Below are positions 18,050 through 27,300 of a stretch of 64,000 nt of DNA, one piece after another; position 1 is the stretch's first letter; each line of letters begins with the position of its first letter. The position numbers and the translations under genes are program-made. Under the pieces are notes generated by a model. The model made no database searches, was not told where the DNA came from, and was given only the letters and a program-made list of their open reading frames with translations. The stretch is taken from assembly GCA_037200525.1 (NCBI GenBank), contig JBBCGG010000001.1, positions 2,770,501 to 2,834,500 on the forward strand, read 5' to 3'. Source of the stretch: Methylocella sp. Lineage in GTDB: Bacteria > Pseudomonadota > Alphaproteobacteria > Rhizobiales > Beijerinckiaceae.

Positions 18050-18538
18050 ATGGCCGTTAAGTCTATGAACGATCTCTTTCTGCATACGCTGAAGGACATC
18101 TATTACGCCGAAAAGCAGATCTACAAGAGCCTTCCGAAGATGGAGAAGGGCGCTCATTCGCCTGAGCTTAAGCAGGCTTTTGAAAAGCATCGGCGAGAAA
18201 CAGAACATCAAATCGAAAGATTGGAAAAAATCTTTGATGACTGCGGCGTTGCGGCGCGATCCATCCGTTGCGAAGCTATGGACGGCATATTGGCAGAGGC
18301 CAAGGAGTCCATGGAGGACATCGACGATGCCGAGGTTTGCGACGCGGGCATTGTAGCCGCCGCGCAGACTGTCGAGCATTACGAGATTGCGCGTTATGGC
18401 TCACTGATCGCGTGGGCTGACCAACTCGGCATGGGCGAGGCGAGCAAGCTCTTGCGCGAGACGCTCGATGAGGAAAAGAAAACGGATCAGACTTTGACGC
18501 AGCTAGCGCTGGCGAGCGTCAATCGGACGGCGGCCTGA
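18050..18538 (+). CDS. Ferritin-like DUF892 (YciE/YciF-type) protein
   Basis: A 162-residue four-helix protein. The opening MNDLFLHTLKDIYYAEKQI, EKHRRETEHQIERLEKIF, AAAQTVEHYEIARYGSL and LLRETLDEEKKTDQTL are the signature helices of the DUF892 family. These carry the carboxylate/His residues of a ferritin-like fold. The family is usually stress-induced. Start at 18050, with GGGAGAAG upstream. It lies just downstream of ligD and is followed by a 45-residue membrane protein, so it probably belongs to the same stress region. Confidence 0.9.
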   Translation: MAVKSMNDLFLHTLKDIYYAEKQIYKSLPKMEKGAHSPELKQAFEKHRRETEHQIERLEKIFDDCGVAARSIRCEAMDGILAEAKESMEDIDDAEVCDAGIVAAAQTVEHYEIARYGSLIAWADQLGMGEASKLLRETLDEEKKTDQTLTQLALASVNRTAA

Positions 18539-18552
18539 GCAGGAGCCTAGCG

Positions 18553-18690
18553 ATGGATCAAGAGCCGCAAGTCGTTCTGAACAAGACCGAAGCGCGTCAA
18601 GGAAGCAACAGAGCGCCCTTGCACTATGTGCTCTATGGCGGCTTGGCGCTGGTCATCGTCGCCTTCGCGCTCATATACTTGCTGCATTAG
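18553..18690 (+). CDS. Small single-pass membrane protein (45 residues)
   Basis: The frame from the ATG at 18553, with AGGAG about 8 bases upstream, encodes a polar N-terminus (MDQEPQVVLNKTEARQGSN) and one C-terminal membrane helix (VLYGGLALVIVAFALIYLL) ending in His. It starts 14 bases after the DUF892 gene. No family is recognised. The clean ribosome site and spacing argue it is real. Confidence 0.6.
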   Translation: MDQEPQVVLNKTEARQGSNRAPLHYVLYGGLALVIVAFALIYLLH

Positions 18691-18731
18691 CGCATGACCA
18701 ATTCCCGGTTGAGCTGATCATGCTGCGAATG

Positions 18732-19943
18732 CTACGTCGCGGAAGATGCGCCGGCAAAAGAATGCGGCGCCGGGCTGATCGGCGTCGCGACGCCATTGTT
18801 GATCTCTAGCACTGAGAGGCCGCGATCATTGGCGCCGTCGGGCAGGAAGCGGAACACCCCGTCCGCGCCGTTGAATCCCGAGCGGTTGGTCAGAACATTA
18901 TCCGAGTAACGCTGCGACCCTTGAGTGTGCGCGAGCGCCGCAGCGAGCGACACCGCATCATAACTGAGGGTGGCGATCCGCGTTGGGTCGACGCCATATT
19001 TGGCGTGGTAGCGCGTGGAGAATGCATTAAATCCGCCATTCTCCGGCGCAGAGAACCAGGCCCCTTGCAAAGCGGGAAGGCGCAGGACGCGAGCGTCGTT
19101 CCATAGGCCCGTGCCAAGAATTTGCGTTTTCTTGTTGTTGAAGCCCGCGGCGGCCAGCGTCTGCGAGACGGTCGGCATGGCGTCGGCCTGTTCGGGAATG
19201 AACAGCCCATCGATCTGATCGCCGAGCGCGGCGACTTTTTGCACGGCGGCGGCGAGGGTCTGCGGCTGATAATGTTCGATCGTCATAACGCGGATGTTGT
19301 TGCGCGCCGCCGCTTGTTGAAAGGCGGCCTCCGCGACGCGGCCGTAATCATTTTCCGGGATCAGCGCGGCCAGCGATTTCTTGCCCTTTGAGGCGGCGAA
19401 ATCGATGATGCGGTCGACATAACTCTCGACCAGGAAGGAGAGCAGATAGACGCCGCGACCGGCTGTGGATGTATCCGTGGAGAAGGCTATCACAGGTTTG
19501 CCGGCGGCGCGCGCGACGCTTCCGACCTCGCGGACGTCGGGAGCGAAAAGCGGGCCAATGATGAGATCGGCCCCTTCCGATAGCGCTTCCTGCGCCGCGA
19601 TGCGCGCCCCTTCGGCCGTGGAGTGATCATCCTTGACGATCAAGGTAAGGTCATTGCCGCCCGCTTCCGTCAAAGCGAGTTCGGCGGCGTTGCGCAAAGA
19701 GGCTCCAACGACGCTTGGGCCGGAGGCCTGCGTCAAAGGCAGAACGAGCGCGACGCGCACCGGGCCGGAGCCGATGTGCTCGCTTGCGTTCGGCGCCGGC
19801 GTCGCGAGTTTTTGACCCGTCCCGAACGAGTCGGTCGGCCCTCGTCCAAAGGTTCCATTCGAGGGGCCGCAAGCCGCCAGGGAAAAGGCGAGAGCGAGCG
19901 CCCCAAGCGCTTCCAAGGCGCCGCCGCGCGACAAAATTTTCAT
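18732..19943 (-). CDS. Penicillin-binding protein activator, LppC/LpoA-like lipoprotein
   Basis: A 403-residue lipoprotein with a lipobox LAAC after the hydrophobic LEALGALALAFSLAAC signal. It then has a periplasmic-binding-protein type I fold (VRVALVLPLTQASGPSVVG, DLIIGPLFAPDVREVG, KKSLAALIPENDYGR). This family includes LpoA-like PBP activators and branched amino acid receptor relatives. The ATG at 19943 is chosen for GGAGG upstream. It is divergent from rsmI, the conserved context of this lipoprotein family, which supports the LppC reading over an ABC-transporter receptor. Confidence 0.88.
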   Translation of the reverse strand: MKILSRGGALEALGALALAFSLAACGPSNGTFGRGPTDSFGTGQKLATPAPNASEHIGSGPVRVALVLPLTQASGPSVVGASLRNAAELALTEAGGNDLTLIVKDDHSTAEGARIAAQEALSEGADLIIGPLFAPDVREVGSVARAAGKPVIAFSTDTSTAGRGVYLLSFLVESYVDRIIDFAASKGKKSLAALIPENDYGRVAEAAFQQAAARNNIRVMTIEHYQPQTLAAAVQKVAALGDQIDGLFIPEQADAMPTVSQTLAAAGFNNKKTQILGTGLWNDARVLRLPALQGAWFSAPENGGFNAFSTRYHAKYGVDPTRIATLSYDAVSLAAALAHTQGSQRYSDNVLTNRSGFNGADGVFRFLPDGANDRGLSVLEINNGVATPISPAPHSFAGASSAT

Positions 19944-20346
19944 CCGGGCAACCTCCAAGCGCATGATCTGGCGCAGCAATTCATGATCTTTAAAAGGGCG
20001 CGGACTTCTCGAGGCCCCCGCATTGAAACAAACGGATAGCGTGCACGACCTTTAAGAAATTCAGGCCCTTTGGATAAGGTCATGCGTTCCGGTGACGTAT
20101 CGGGACGCGATCGATTCAACTTGCGGCGATCACGCCCTAGATGGCCGAAAAACTGGCCCTAATCGTGATAGCATAAAAATTAAAATGAGGTTCAGTCACA
20201 AATTTTGGACTTATGCAATCAAAAACGCGCGGCGCATTCTTGCCGATGGGGTCGGTATGTTCTATAATCAGAACGATTGGATGTTTTAACGAACAAGCCG
20301 GCCGGCGAATTTGCACGAGCGCGGGCGGCCAACGGCGGGCGAGACC
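19944..20346. other. Divergent promoter region between the LppC-like gene and rsmI
   Basis: About 400 bases, AT-rich around 20160-20280. It must hold both divergent promoters. No gene with a plausible start was recognised. Confidence 0.4.
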
Positions 20347-21327
20347 ATGACCACAGGCGAACGGAACGGACCTGATCCCGAGTCGGGCGGGAACTTTGGC
20401 GTGACCGAGCTGAGCGAACAAGCCAAAACCCAAAGCGGCGCCTTTACGGCGTTCGGCCTTCGGGCTGAAGCGGAGCCGATCCGCAAAGGTCTGCATGTGG
20501 TCGCGACGCCAATCGGCAATCTCGGCGATATTTCATTTCGCGCGCTGGCGACGCTCGCCGCCGCCGATGCCGTGATCGCTGAGGACACCCGCGTCACCAA
20601 AACGCTGCTCGCCCATTATGGCATTGCGACGCCTCTTGTCGCTTATCACGAGCATAATGCGGCCGTGATGCGTCCGCATCTGCTCGCCCGCCTGGCCGAG
20701 GGGGCCGCGCTGGCTTTGGTGTCGGACGCCGGCACGCCGCTGATTTCGGATCCCGGGTTCAAGCTGGTCTCCGATGCCTTGGCGCAGAACATCGAGGTCA
20801 TTTCGGTTCCGGGCGCGTCCGCCGTCCTCGCGGCTCTCGTGGTGGCGGGCTTGCCGACGGATCGTTTCTTTTTTGAAGGATTTCTGCCCCCGAAGTCGAG
20901 CGCGCGACGCCAGCGCATCGCCGAGCTTGCGCCTATTCCCGGCACATTGGTGTTTTTTGAATCGCCGCGCCGGGTCGCCGAAACCCTGGCGGATCTCTCC
21001 GCCGTGCTCGGCCCGCGCGAGGCGGCGATGGCCCGCGAACTGACGAAATATTACGAAACGGTGCGGCGAGGACAATTACCCGATCTTGCGGCGGCTGTGG
21101 CCGGCGAAGCGCCGCCCAAAGGCGAGATTGTCCTCCTCGTTGGACCGCCGGGATCGGATGCGCCGCACGAGAGCGCGGAAGAACTTGACGCCAAGCTGAA
21201 CAAGGCGCTGGAGACGCTTTCGGTCAAGGACGCCGCGGCAGTGGTGTCGGCGGCGACCGGTCAACCGCGCCGGAAGGTTTACGCGCGGGCTATCGAGCTG
21301 TCCGCAGCCTTCGTCGCGCGCGAGTGA
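20347..21327 (+). CDS. rsmI: 16S rRNA (cytidine-1402 2'-O)-methyltransferase RsmI
   Basis: A 326-residue tetrapyrrole-methylase fold enzyme that methylates C1402 of 16S rRNA. Motifs: GLHVVATPIGNLGDISFRAL, AEDTRVTKTLL, LVSDAGTPLISDPG, SVPGASAVLAALV and FFESPRRVAETL. It has an unusual acidic N-terminal extension of about 45 residues before the family start. I place the start at the ATG at 20347; 20311 is also in frame. yraN begins three bases after the stop. Confidence 0.95.
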   Translation: MTTGERNGPDPESGGNFGVTELSEQAKTQSGAFTAFGLRAEAEPIRKGLHVVATPIGNLGDISFRALATLAAADAVIAEDTRVTKTLLAHYGIATPLVAYHEHNAAVMRPHLLARLAEGAALALVSDAGTPLISDPGFKLVSDALAQNIEVISVPGASAVLAALVVAGLPTDRFFFEGFLPPKSSARRQRIAELAPIPGTLVFFESPRRVAETLADLSAVLGPREAAMARELTKYYETVRRGQLPDLAAAVAGEAPPKGEIVLLVGPPGSDAPHESAEELDAKLNKALETLSVKDAAAVVSAATGQPRRKVYARAIELSAAFVARE

Positions 21328-21330
21328 GCC

Positions 21331-21702
21331 TTGCTGAACTCGGTCGATCGTCGCGAGGCGCATTGGCGCGGCCTTATCGCCGAGCGGCTTGCAGAGGCGG
21401 TTTTGCGGCTCAAATTCTATTCGATTTTGGCCCGCCGCTTCCGGGTCCACGGCGGCGAAATCGATATTATTGCGCGGCGCGGCGACACTATCGCATTCGT
21501 CGAAGTGAAAGTGCGTCCCAGCCTTGATGAAGCCAGCAGCGCGATCACTCTCGCCAAACGTCGTCGCATCTCCCGCGCGGCGCGAGCGTGGATCGCCGCT
21601 CATCCGTCCACGGCAGCTTTGACATGGCGCGGCGACGCGGTCTTCGTCGCGCCGTGGCGATGGCCGCGTCATGACATTGCGGCGTTTGAGCTGAATTTTT
21701 GA
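21331..21702 (+). CDS. UPF0102 (YraN) family protein
   Basis: A 123-residue restriction-endonuclease-like fold protein. The motif [20 protein letters not shown] is the family nuclease-like core (D...E-V-K). The best start is a TTG at 21331, only three bases after rsmI, so it depends on translational coupling. rsmI-yraN pairing is conserved in many proteobacteria. Function is unproven; a DNA repair or processing role is only inferred from the fold. Confidence 0.9.
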   Translation: MLNSVDRREAHWRGLIAERLAEAVLRLKFYSILARRFRVHGGEIDIIARRGDTIAFVEVKVRPSLDEASSAITLAKRRRISRAARAWIAAHPSTAALTWRGDAVFVAPWRWPRHDIAAFELNF

Positions 21703-21712
21703 TAAATCGACC

Positions 21713-21727
21713 GCCCCGCCTCGGGGC
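21713..21727 (+). terminator. Terminator-like hairpin after rsmI-yraN
   Basis: GCCCCG and CGGGGC form a 6-bp stem with a 3-base loop 10 bases after the yraN stop, followed by TTCATT. It is short but GC-only and well placed. Confidence 0.55.
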
Positions 21728-21859
21728 TTCATTGGTTGGCAGCCTTTAAGGCAGCTGACATCTGGCCGTGGAAAGCGAGCGGAAATGGTTGACCCAACAC
21801 GCGGAATCGATCCAAATCGGGTCAGCGATCGAAGGCGTGAGGCGAGGTGACCGCGACCG

Positions 21860-22870
21860 GTGATGGGAACATTTCACAATGCCGACATTGCGAAGCCGAG
21901 CGCGCTCAAAAGCAGTCCCAAAACTTCTGTAGCGGCCGGGCAGGGGATCGCGGCCGATCTGATCGCCGTCCTGACGGCGGTGACCTGCGGCGATCCCCGC
22001 GTGCTGACGATACAGGATCAGGGCGCATTGCCTTCCGGCCCCTTTGAGCTGGCGCACCGGTCGCTGCAATCGGGCCTTCGCGCATGGGTTGAGCGGCAGA
22101 CCCGTCTGCCGCTTGGTTATGTCGAACAGCTCTATACGTTCGCCGATAAGGATCGCGCTGGCGCCGAGCAGCAGGTCATCTCGATCAGCTACCTCGGCCT
22201 TACGCGCGAACAGCCGGCGTCTGGGGAATATGAAGCGAGCTGGCGCAGTTGGTACGTCTATTTCCCGTGGGAGGACCATCGCCTTGGCGTCCCTGCGATG
22301 ATCGAAGAAGTCCTGAAGCCGCAACTGCAGGCGTGGATCGCGGCGACAAAGGATTCCAGTCTTCGCCAGAATCGCGCTCAGCGGGCGACGATCACATTTG
22401 GCTTTGATGGCCGGCCCTGGAATGAGGAGCTTATTCTGCAGCGCTATGAGCTGCTTTATGAGGCTGGGCTTATCGCTGAGGCCGAGCGTAGTTCGGCGGG
22501 GGCCGCGCGCCACGAGGCGCCAGTCAAGGCGTCGAGCGCCGGACGGGCGATGATCCTAGACCATCGCCGCATTCTGGCGACCGGGATCGCGAGGCTGCGT
22601 GCGAAAATCAAATATCATCCCGTGGTCTTCGAACTAATGCCGGAGACATTCACTTTGTTGCAATTACAGCGGTGCGTAGAAGCTTTGGCGGGCCGGCTCG
22701 TGCATAAGCAGAATTTTCGGCGGCTGATAGAACAGCAGGAACTCGTCGAGGAAACCGGGCAAACCAGCCAGGATACAGGCGGCCGGCCGGCCAAGTTGTT
22801 TCGTTTTCGCCGCATCGTTTTCACCGAACGCGCTATCGTCGGAACCAAGCTGCCCATTTCAAAGGCTTGA
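21860..22870 (+). CDS. nadQ: NAD biosynthesis regulator, NadQ-like (COG4111)
   Basis: A 336-residue protein. The N-terminal two thirds are Nudix-like (RLPLGYVEQLYTFADKDR, SISYLGLTREQP) without a complete Nudix catalytic box, so it probably binds rather than hydrolyses a nucleotide. The C-terminal part has a winged-helix pattern (FTLLQLQRCVEALAGRLVHK, FRRLIEQQELV, GGRPAKLFRF). It sits directly upstream of nadABC, where alphaproteobacteria encode the NadQ repressor. GTG at 21860 and ATG at 21863 are both possible starts after GAGGTGA. The ligand is not known from sequence. Confidence 0.82.
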   Translation: MMGTFHNADIAKPSALKSSPKTSVAAGQGIAADLIAVLTAVTCGDPRVLTIQDQGALPSGPFELAHRSLQSGLRAWVERQTRLPLGYVEQLYTFADKDRAGAEQQVISISYLGLTREQPASGEYEASWRSWYVYFPWEDHRLGVPAMIEEVLKPQLQAWIAATKDSSLRQNRAQRATITFGFDGRPWNEELILQRYELLYEAGLIAEAERSSAGAARHEAPVKASSAGRAMILDHRRILATGIARLRAKIKYHPVVFELMPETFTLLQLQRCVEALAGRLVHKQNFRRLIEQQELVEETGQTSQDTGGRPAKLFRFRRIVFTERAIVGTKLPISKA

Positions 22871-22875
22871 CAAAT

Positions 22876-22926
22876 CTTATACTCATCCCCAGCATATGTA
22901 CCAATAATGCTCAATGGGAGTATAAG
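22876..22926 (+). promoter_or_regulatory. Two-part inverted repeat upstream of nadA, likely NadQ operator
   Basis: CTTATACTC (22876-22884) and GAGTATAAG (22918-22926) are perfect 9-base inverted arms separated by 33 bases. The centres are 42 bases apart, about four helical turns. The second arm ends two bases before the nadA ATG and overlaps its ribosome site. The only regulator gene nearby is nadQ. Confidence 0.75.
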
Positions 22927-22928
22927 GG

Positions 22929-23957
22929 ATGGCGATGCCCGCGGAAGTAATGCGTACAAACAATCGCGGCGGCGACCATGCCCTCGCGCCGGGCCTCTAC
23001 GCGCCCGAACTCTACGCCAAAGTGCGCCACGCCATTCCGGCGATCGAATGGCCTATTTATGCGCGAGACATCGACGCCATCCTGGCGCTGAAGCGCAGCC
23101 GCAACGCGGTCATTCTGGCGCATAATTATCAGACGCCTGAGATCTTCCACTGCGTGGCCGATATCGTTGGCGACAGCTTGGCGCTTGCGCGCGAAGCAAT
23201 GAATGTCGACGCCGACGTCATCGTTCTCGCCGGCGTGCACTTCATGGCTGAAACCGCGAAATTGCTTAATCCCGACAAGACAGTTCTCATTCCCGATATG
23301 GGGGCCGGCTGTTCGCTTGCAGACTCGATCACCCCGGAGGATGTGCGGCGGCTGCGGCTCGCTCATCCGGGCGTTCCGATCGTCACCTATGTCAATACCT
23401 CGGCGGCGGTGAAGGCCGAGTCCGATATTTGCTGCACGTCGGGCAACGCCAAAGCCATCATTGAATCCCTCGGCGTCGAGCGAGTGATCATGCTGCCCGA
23501 TGAATATCTCGCCCGCAACATCGCCGCCGAAACAGGCGTCAAGATCCTCACTTGGTCAGGCCATTGTGAGGTGCATGAGCTGTTCACCGCCGCTGAAGTG
23601 CGCGAACTGCGTGAAGATTATCCGGGCGTAGTCGTGTTGGCGCATCCAGAATGTCCGCCGGAAGTTGTGGCGGAGGCGGATTTTTCCGGCTCAACCGCTG
23701 CAATGCAGGCCTATGTTGCGAAAAACCGTCCGGCGCGCGTAGTTCTTCTGACCGAGTGTTCGATGAGCGACAATGTCGCGGTCCAATATCCGGAGCTCGA
23801 ATTCGTGCGTCCGTGCAATCTCTGCCCGCATATGAAGAGGATCTCGCTCGGCAATATCAGGCGTGCGCTTGAGACGATGCAGCATGAGGTGCGCATCGAT
23901 CCCGCCCTTGCGGCCCCGGCTCGCCGCGCCGTCGAGCGCATGCTCGCAGTCAAGTAA
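22929..23957 (+). CDS. nadA: Quinolinate synthase NadA
   Basis: A 342-residue 4Fe-4S enzyme condensing iminoaspartate with dihydroxyacetone phosphate to quinolinate. Motifs: [72 protein letters not shown] and [15 protein letters not shown]. Cluster Cys residues are present in GAGCS, HPECP and RPCNLCP. It opens nadABC, with nadB 15 bases downstream, and the probable NadQ operator overlaps its start region. Confidence 0.97.
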   Translation: MAMPAEVMRTNNRGGDHALAPGLYAPELYAKVRHAIPAIEWPIYARDIDAILALKRSRNAVILAHNYQTPEIFHCVADIVGDSLALAREAMNVDADVIVLAGVHFMAETAKLLNPDKTVLIPDMGAGCSLADSITPEDVRRLRLAHPGVPIVTYVNTSAAVKAESDICCTSGNAKAIIESLGVERVIMLPDEYLARNIAAETGVKILTWSGHCEVHELFTAAEVRELREDYPGVVVLAHPECPPEVVAEADFSGSTAAMQAYVAKNRPARVVLLTECSMSDNVAVQYPELEFVRPCNLCPHMKRISLGNIRRALETMQHEVRIDPALAAPARRAVERMLAVK

Positions 23958-23972
23958 AGTCTGGAGATCGAA

Positions 23973-25496
23973 ATGCGCGATGCGCCGGATGCATGCATCA
24001 TCATCGGCGGAGGCCTCGCGGGCCTGACTGCGGCTTTGGCGCTAGCGCCGCGGCCGGTCATCCTGTTGACCAAGGCGCGCCTCGGCTTTGAAGCCTCGAG
24101 CGTGCTGGCGCAGGGCGGCGTCGCCGCAAGTCTGGGGCCGGATGATGACGCCGACTTGCATCTTGCAGATACGCTGAAAGCCGGCGATGGCCTTTGCGAT
24201 GAGGCCGTAGTAAAAACAATTCTGACCGCGGCTCCGGCGGCGATCGAAGATTTGATCCGGCTTGGCGCGCCATTCGATCGCGACGCCAATGGCAATCTGC
24301 TGCTTGGCCTCGAGGCCGCACATTCGCGCCGCCGCATCGTGCATGCCGGCGGCGACAGCAGCGGCCGCGAAATCATGCGCGCCTTGATTCTACGCGCGCG
24401 CCAGACGCCCTCCATAACAGTCATCGAGGGGATTTCCGCGCGGAAACTTATCGTCGATGATAATGCAGTGACCGGCGTCCTCGCCGAGGGCGAGAACGGG
24501 CCGGTTCTCTTCGCCAGCAATCGCGTCGTGATCGCCACCGGCGGCGTCGGCGGCCTCTTCCGCTATGGCACTAATCCGGCGGGTTCCTTCGGCGAGGGGC
24601 TTGCGCTAGCGGCGAAAGCCGGCGCCTTCATGGGCGATCTCGAATTCGTGCAGTTTCATCCGACCGCGCTCGATAGCGACGCTTTTCCGCTAAAGCTCGT
24701 CAGCGAGACCGTGCGTGGCGAAGGCGCGATTCTCGTCGATGAAACCGGCGATCGGTTTATGGCCGATATTCCAGGCGCCGAGCTTGCCCCGCGCGATGTG
24801 GTCGCGCGCGCTGTTTGGCGACGAATGGCGGCGGGACATCAGGTTTTTCTCGATGCCCGCGAGGCGCTGGGGCTTGAGTTTACGCGACGCTTTCCGGCGA
24901 TCACCGGTTTTTGCCATGCGGCCGGAATCGATCCGGCGACGCAGCTGATCCCGATCCGGCCGGCGGCTCACTATCACATGGGCGGCATCGCCGTCGATCT
25001 TGCCGGGCGCACATCCATCGAAGGCCTCTGGGCTTGCGGCGAGGCGGCGTGCACAGGTCTTCATGGAGCCAATCGACTGGCCAGCAACTCGCTGTTGGAG
25101 GCCGTGGTTTGCGGACGCTTTGTCGCTGAAAGCTTCGCTGCAAGCCAGCCGCCGAAGCGGGGCAAGCCGGCTTTCGATGCGACGCCGCTAGTCGCCAGCG
25201 ACCCGGCACCAGTGCGTGAAATCATGTCGCGCGCTGCGGGCGTATTGCGCAATGAAGAAGGCTTGCGCGAGGCGGCCGAAGCGCTGCTTCCGCTTGCGCT
25301 CGGCGGCGCGGGTTCGAGCGATCCGGCGATTGTCGGCTTGATGATCGTGATCGCCGCCTTGCGCCGGCGCGAGAGCCGCGGCGCGCACGCGCGGACTGAC
25401 TTTCCCGATGCAGCGACAAGCGCCCAAAGAAGCGTCTTGCATCTTGATGATGCGCTCCAAAGCGCTCAAGAAATCATGCCTGAAATGGCCGACTGA
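23973..25496 (+). CDS. nadB: L-aspartate oxidase NadB
   Basis: A 507-residue FAD enzyme making iminoaspartate for NadA. The FAD-binding GGGLAGLTAALALA is near residue 13. SSVLAQGGVAASLGPDDD and the active-site region HNMG-like AHYHMGGIAVDLAGRTSIEG follow, then LWACGEAACTGLHGANRLAS. The C-terminal fumarate-reductase-type domain is shorter than in E. coli but present (REIMSRAAGVLRNEEGLREA). It lies between nadA and nadC, 12 bases from the latter. Confidence 0.96.
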   Translation: MRDAPDACIIIGGGLAGLTAALALAPRPVILLTKARLGFEASSVLAQGGVAASLGPDDDADLHLADTLKAGDGLCDEAVVKTILTAAPAAIEDLIRLGAPFDRDANGNLLLGLEAAHSRRRIVHAGGDSSGREIMRALILRARQTPSITVIEGISARKLIVDDNAVTGVLAEGENGPVLFASNRVVIATGGVGGLFRYGTNPAGSFGEGLALAAKAGAFMGDLEFVQFHPTALDSDAFPLKLVSETVRGEGAILVDETGDRFMADIPGAELAPRDVVARAVWRRMAAGHQVFLDAREALGLEFTRRFPAITGFCHAAGIDPATQLIPIRPAAHYHMGGIAVDLAGRTSIEGLWACGEAACTGLHGANRLASNSLLEAVVCGRFVAESFAASQPPKRGKPAFDATPLVASDPAPVREIMSRAAGVLRNEEGLREAAEALLPLALGGAGSSDPAIVGLMIVIAALRRRESRGAHARTDFPDAATSAQRSVLHLDDALQSAQEIMPEMAD

Positions 25497-25508
25497 AGTG
25501 GACCTGCA

Positions 25509-26360
25509 ATGACTCCTGCGCCGCTGCCGCGGATACTGATTGAACCTCTTGTGCGCGCCGCTCTGCTCGAAGATCTCGGCCGCGCCGGCGACCTCACGTC
25601 GAATGCGGTCATTCCCGCCGGCCTCAACGCGCGGACTGTTCTCGCCGCGCGTCAGCCGGGGGTGGTCGCCGGGCTCGATTTGGCGCGTCTCGCCTTCGAG
25701 CTGATCGATCCGCGGATCACTGTGCGGGTTGAGCGCGAAGATGGCGTTGAAATTAGCCCCGGCGATCACATCGCATCGATTGAAGGACCCGCGCGCGGCA
25801 TTTTGACGGCCGAGCGGACGGCGCTGAATTTTCTTGGTCATTTGAGCGGCATCGCCAGCGCGACAGCGTCGATTGTTTCAGCTGTGCGGGACTATAAGGC
25901 GCAGATCGTCTGTACCCGAAAAACCATGCCGGGCCTCCGCGCAATTGAGAAATATGCCGTCCGCGCCGGCGGCGGCGGCAACCATCGGTTTGGCCTCGAC
26001 GACGCTGTGCTGATCAAGGACAATCATGTCGCCATGGCGGGCGGCGTCAGAGAGGCGCTGCGCCGCGCGCGCGGGGGCGTCGGCCATCTCGTCAAAATTG
26101 AATTGGAAGTCGATACGCTGGAGCAACTGGTCGAGGCTTTGGAGGAGGGCGTCGACGCCGTCTTGCTCGATAATATGGACTCGAAGATGCTTGCGCAGGC
26201 AGTCGCTCTTGTCGCCGGCAGAGCCATAACTGAAGCTTCCGGCCGCATCACGCCGGCGACAGCCCCAGCTGTAGCCGCCTCCGGCGTCGATCTGATCTCC
26301 ATCGGCTGGCTAACTCACAGCGCGGCCGTTCTGGATATCGGGCTCGATTTCGAATCGTAG
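25509..26360 (+). CDS. nadC: Nicotinate-nucleotide diphosphorylase (carboxylating) NadC
   Basis: A 283-residue quinolinate phosphoribosyltransferase, the last enzyme of de novo nicotinate mononucleotide synthesis. Motifs: [89 protein letters not shown] and [10 protein letters not shown]. It closes nadABC and is followed by a strong terminator. Confidence 0.97.
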   Translation: MTPAPLPRILIEPLVRAALLEDLGRAGDLTSNAVIPAGLNARTVLAARQPGVVAGLDLARLAFELIDPRITVRVEREDGVEISPGDHIASIEGPARGILTAERTALNFLGHLSGIASATASIVSAVRDYKAQIVCTRKTMPGLRAIEKYAVRAGGGGNHRFGLDDAVLIKDNHVAMAGGVREALRRARGGVGHLVKIELEVDTLEQLVEALEEGVDAVLLDNMDSKMLAQAVALVAGRAITEASGRITPATAPAVAASGVDLISIGWLTHSAAVLDIGLDFES

Positions 26361-26363
26361 TTG

Positions 26364-26387
26364 TTCGGCGAGGCCGCCCTCGCCGAA
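26364..26387 (+). terminator. Intrinsic terminator of nadABC
   Basis: TTCGGCGAGG and CCTCGCCGAA form a perfect 10-bp stem with a 4-base loop, 4 bases after the nadC stop. A short T-run follows 10 bases later. It separates nadABC from the convergent operon. Confidence 0.8.
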
Positions 26388-26399
26388 TCGATTGGCCTT

Positions 26400-26762
26400 T
26401 TACTTGTCTTCGGGCGCTGCGGCTTCGTCGGAAGCAGAGCCGGCTCCATTAAAATCCTGACTGAAGGCGCTGGCTTCAGTGGGTGAAAAGGCGCTGCGCC
26501 CCTCGTAAATTTGATCGGGCTGCACGACGCCTATGCTGGGTTCCGCATAACCTGCGTCAGACGTCATCATGGGCCATTGCCCCTGATCTGCTAACGCAAA
26601 ACCCGCCGTCCCGAGAATGATCGCGCCGCTAAACGCCAATCTCAAAGAAAAATGTGTCAATTTCTTTCCCCGCTTCAACAACCGAGCCCGATCCAAAGAC
26701 CACTTACGATTGCCTAACCAGAAACGGCGAAAAAAGTTCCGCCAGAAGGCGTTCTTTTCCAA
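26400..26762 (-). CDS. Hypothetical exported protein downstream of the bufferin operon
   Basis: The open frame reads 120 residues from a TTG at 26762. A more sensible start may be a TTG at 26659, giving a signal-like LRLAFSGAIILGTAGFALA followed by an acidic, Ser/Ala-rich mature part ending SASDEAAAPEDK. No Cys and no recognised family. It lies 46 bases after bufD on the same strand and may be the last gene of that operon. Confidence in the start is low. Confidence 0.5.
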   Translation of the reverse strand: MEKNAFWRNFFRRFWLGNRKWSLDRARLLKRGKKLTHFSLRLAFSGAIILGTAGFALADQGQWPMMTSDAGYAEPSIGVVQPDQIYEGRSAFSPTEASAFSQDFNGAGSASDEAAAPEDK

Positions 26763-26808
26763 TTAACTGGACCAACAGGCGGCGGCCATTTCAATACTCG
26801 GGCCATCA

Positions 26809-27285
26809 TCAGGCTTTGGGCGAACGACGAAAAAACCGCCCCAGCAAATAATCCAGCGAAATGACGCCCGGACCCCGCGCGATGACGACAAGGAAGCAGG
26901 TCGCCCAGACGCCGTGGGTTGGCCAGGCGTCAGGATAGACGAAAGTCTCGATCACGAGAGTCATGCCGAGCAAGGCCAGCGCGGCGAAACGACTGGCGAG
27001 GCCGAGAACGAGCAGGACCGGGAAGAAATGCTCGGAAAAGGCGGAGATATGGGCCGCTACGGACGGGTCGATCAGGGGCAGGCGATATTCATCGCGAAAG
27101 AGGTCGACAGCGCTATCGCTCAAATGCCAACCCTCGACCTTGGTTTCTCCGGACATCCAAAAAACCGCGGCCGGGAAAATCCTCGCGCATAGCGAGATAA
27201 AGGATTGTGGAATCTTATCCAGAATCGTGATGATGGCGCTTACGGGATGGGTCCGCGCTGAATCCAAATCGCTTCGTACGCTCAT
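26809..27285 (-). CDS. DoxX family membrane protein of the bufferin operon (BufD-like)
   Basis: A 158-residue protein with four hydrophobic segments and the DoxX features FPAAVFWMSGETKVEGW and SEHFFPVLLVLGLASRFAAL. DoxX proteins are the usual fourth component (BufD) of bufferin operons, where a membrane redox or transport partner role has been proposed. It starts 15 bases after bufC. The C-terminus is basic (GRFFRRSPKA). Assignment to the bufferin system rests on gene context. Confidence 0.88.
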   Translation of the reverse strand: MSVRSDLDSARTHPVSAIITILDKIPQSFISLCARIFPAAVFWMSGETKVEGWHLSDSAVDLFRDEYRLPLIDPSVAAHISAFSEHFFPVLLVLGLASRFAALALLGMTLVIETFVYPDAWPTHGVWATCFLVVIARGPGVISLDYLLGRFFRRSPKA

Positions 27286-27300
27286 AATGGAATATCTTTC

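Noticed and set aside
22867-22872. TTGACA as -35 element for nadA
   Set aside because: No acceptable -10 element lies 16-18 bases downstream, and the bases overlap the nadQ stop codon.
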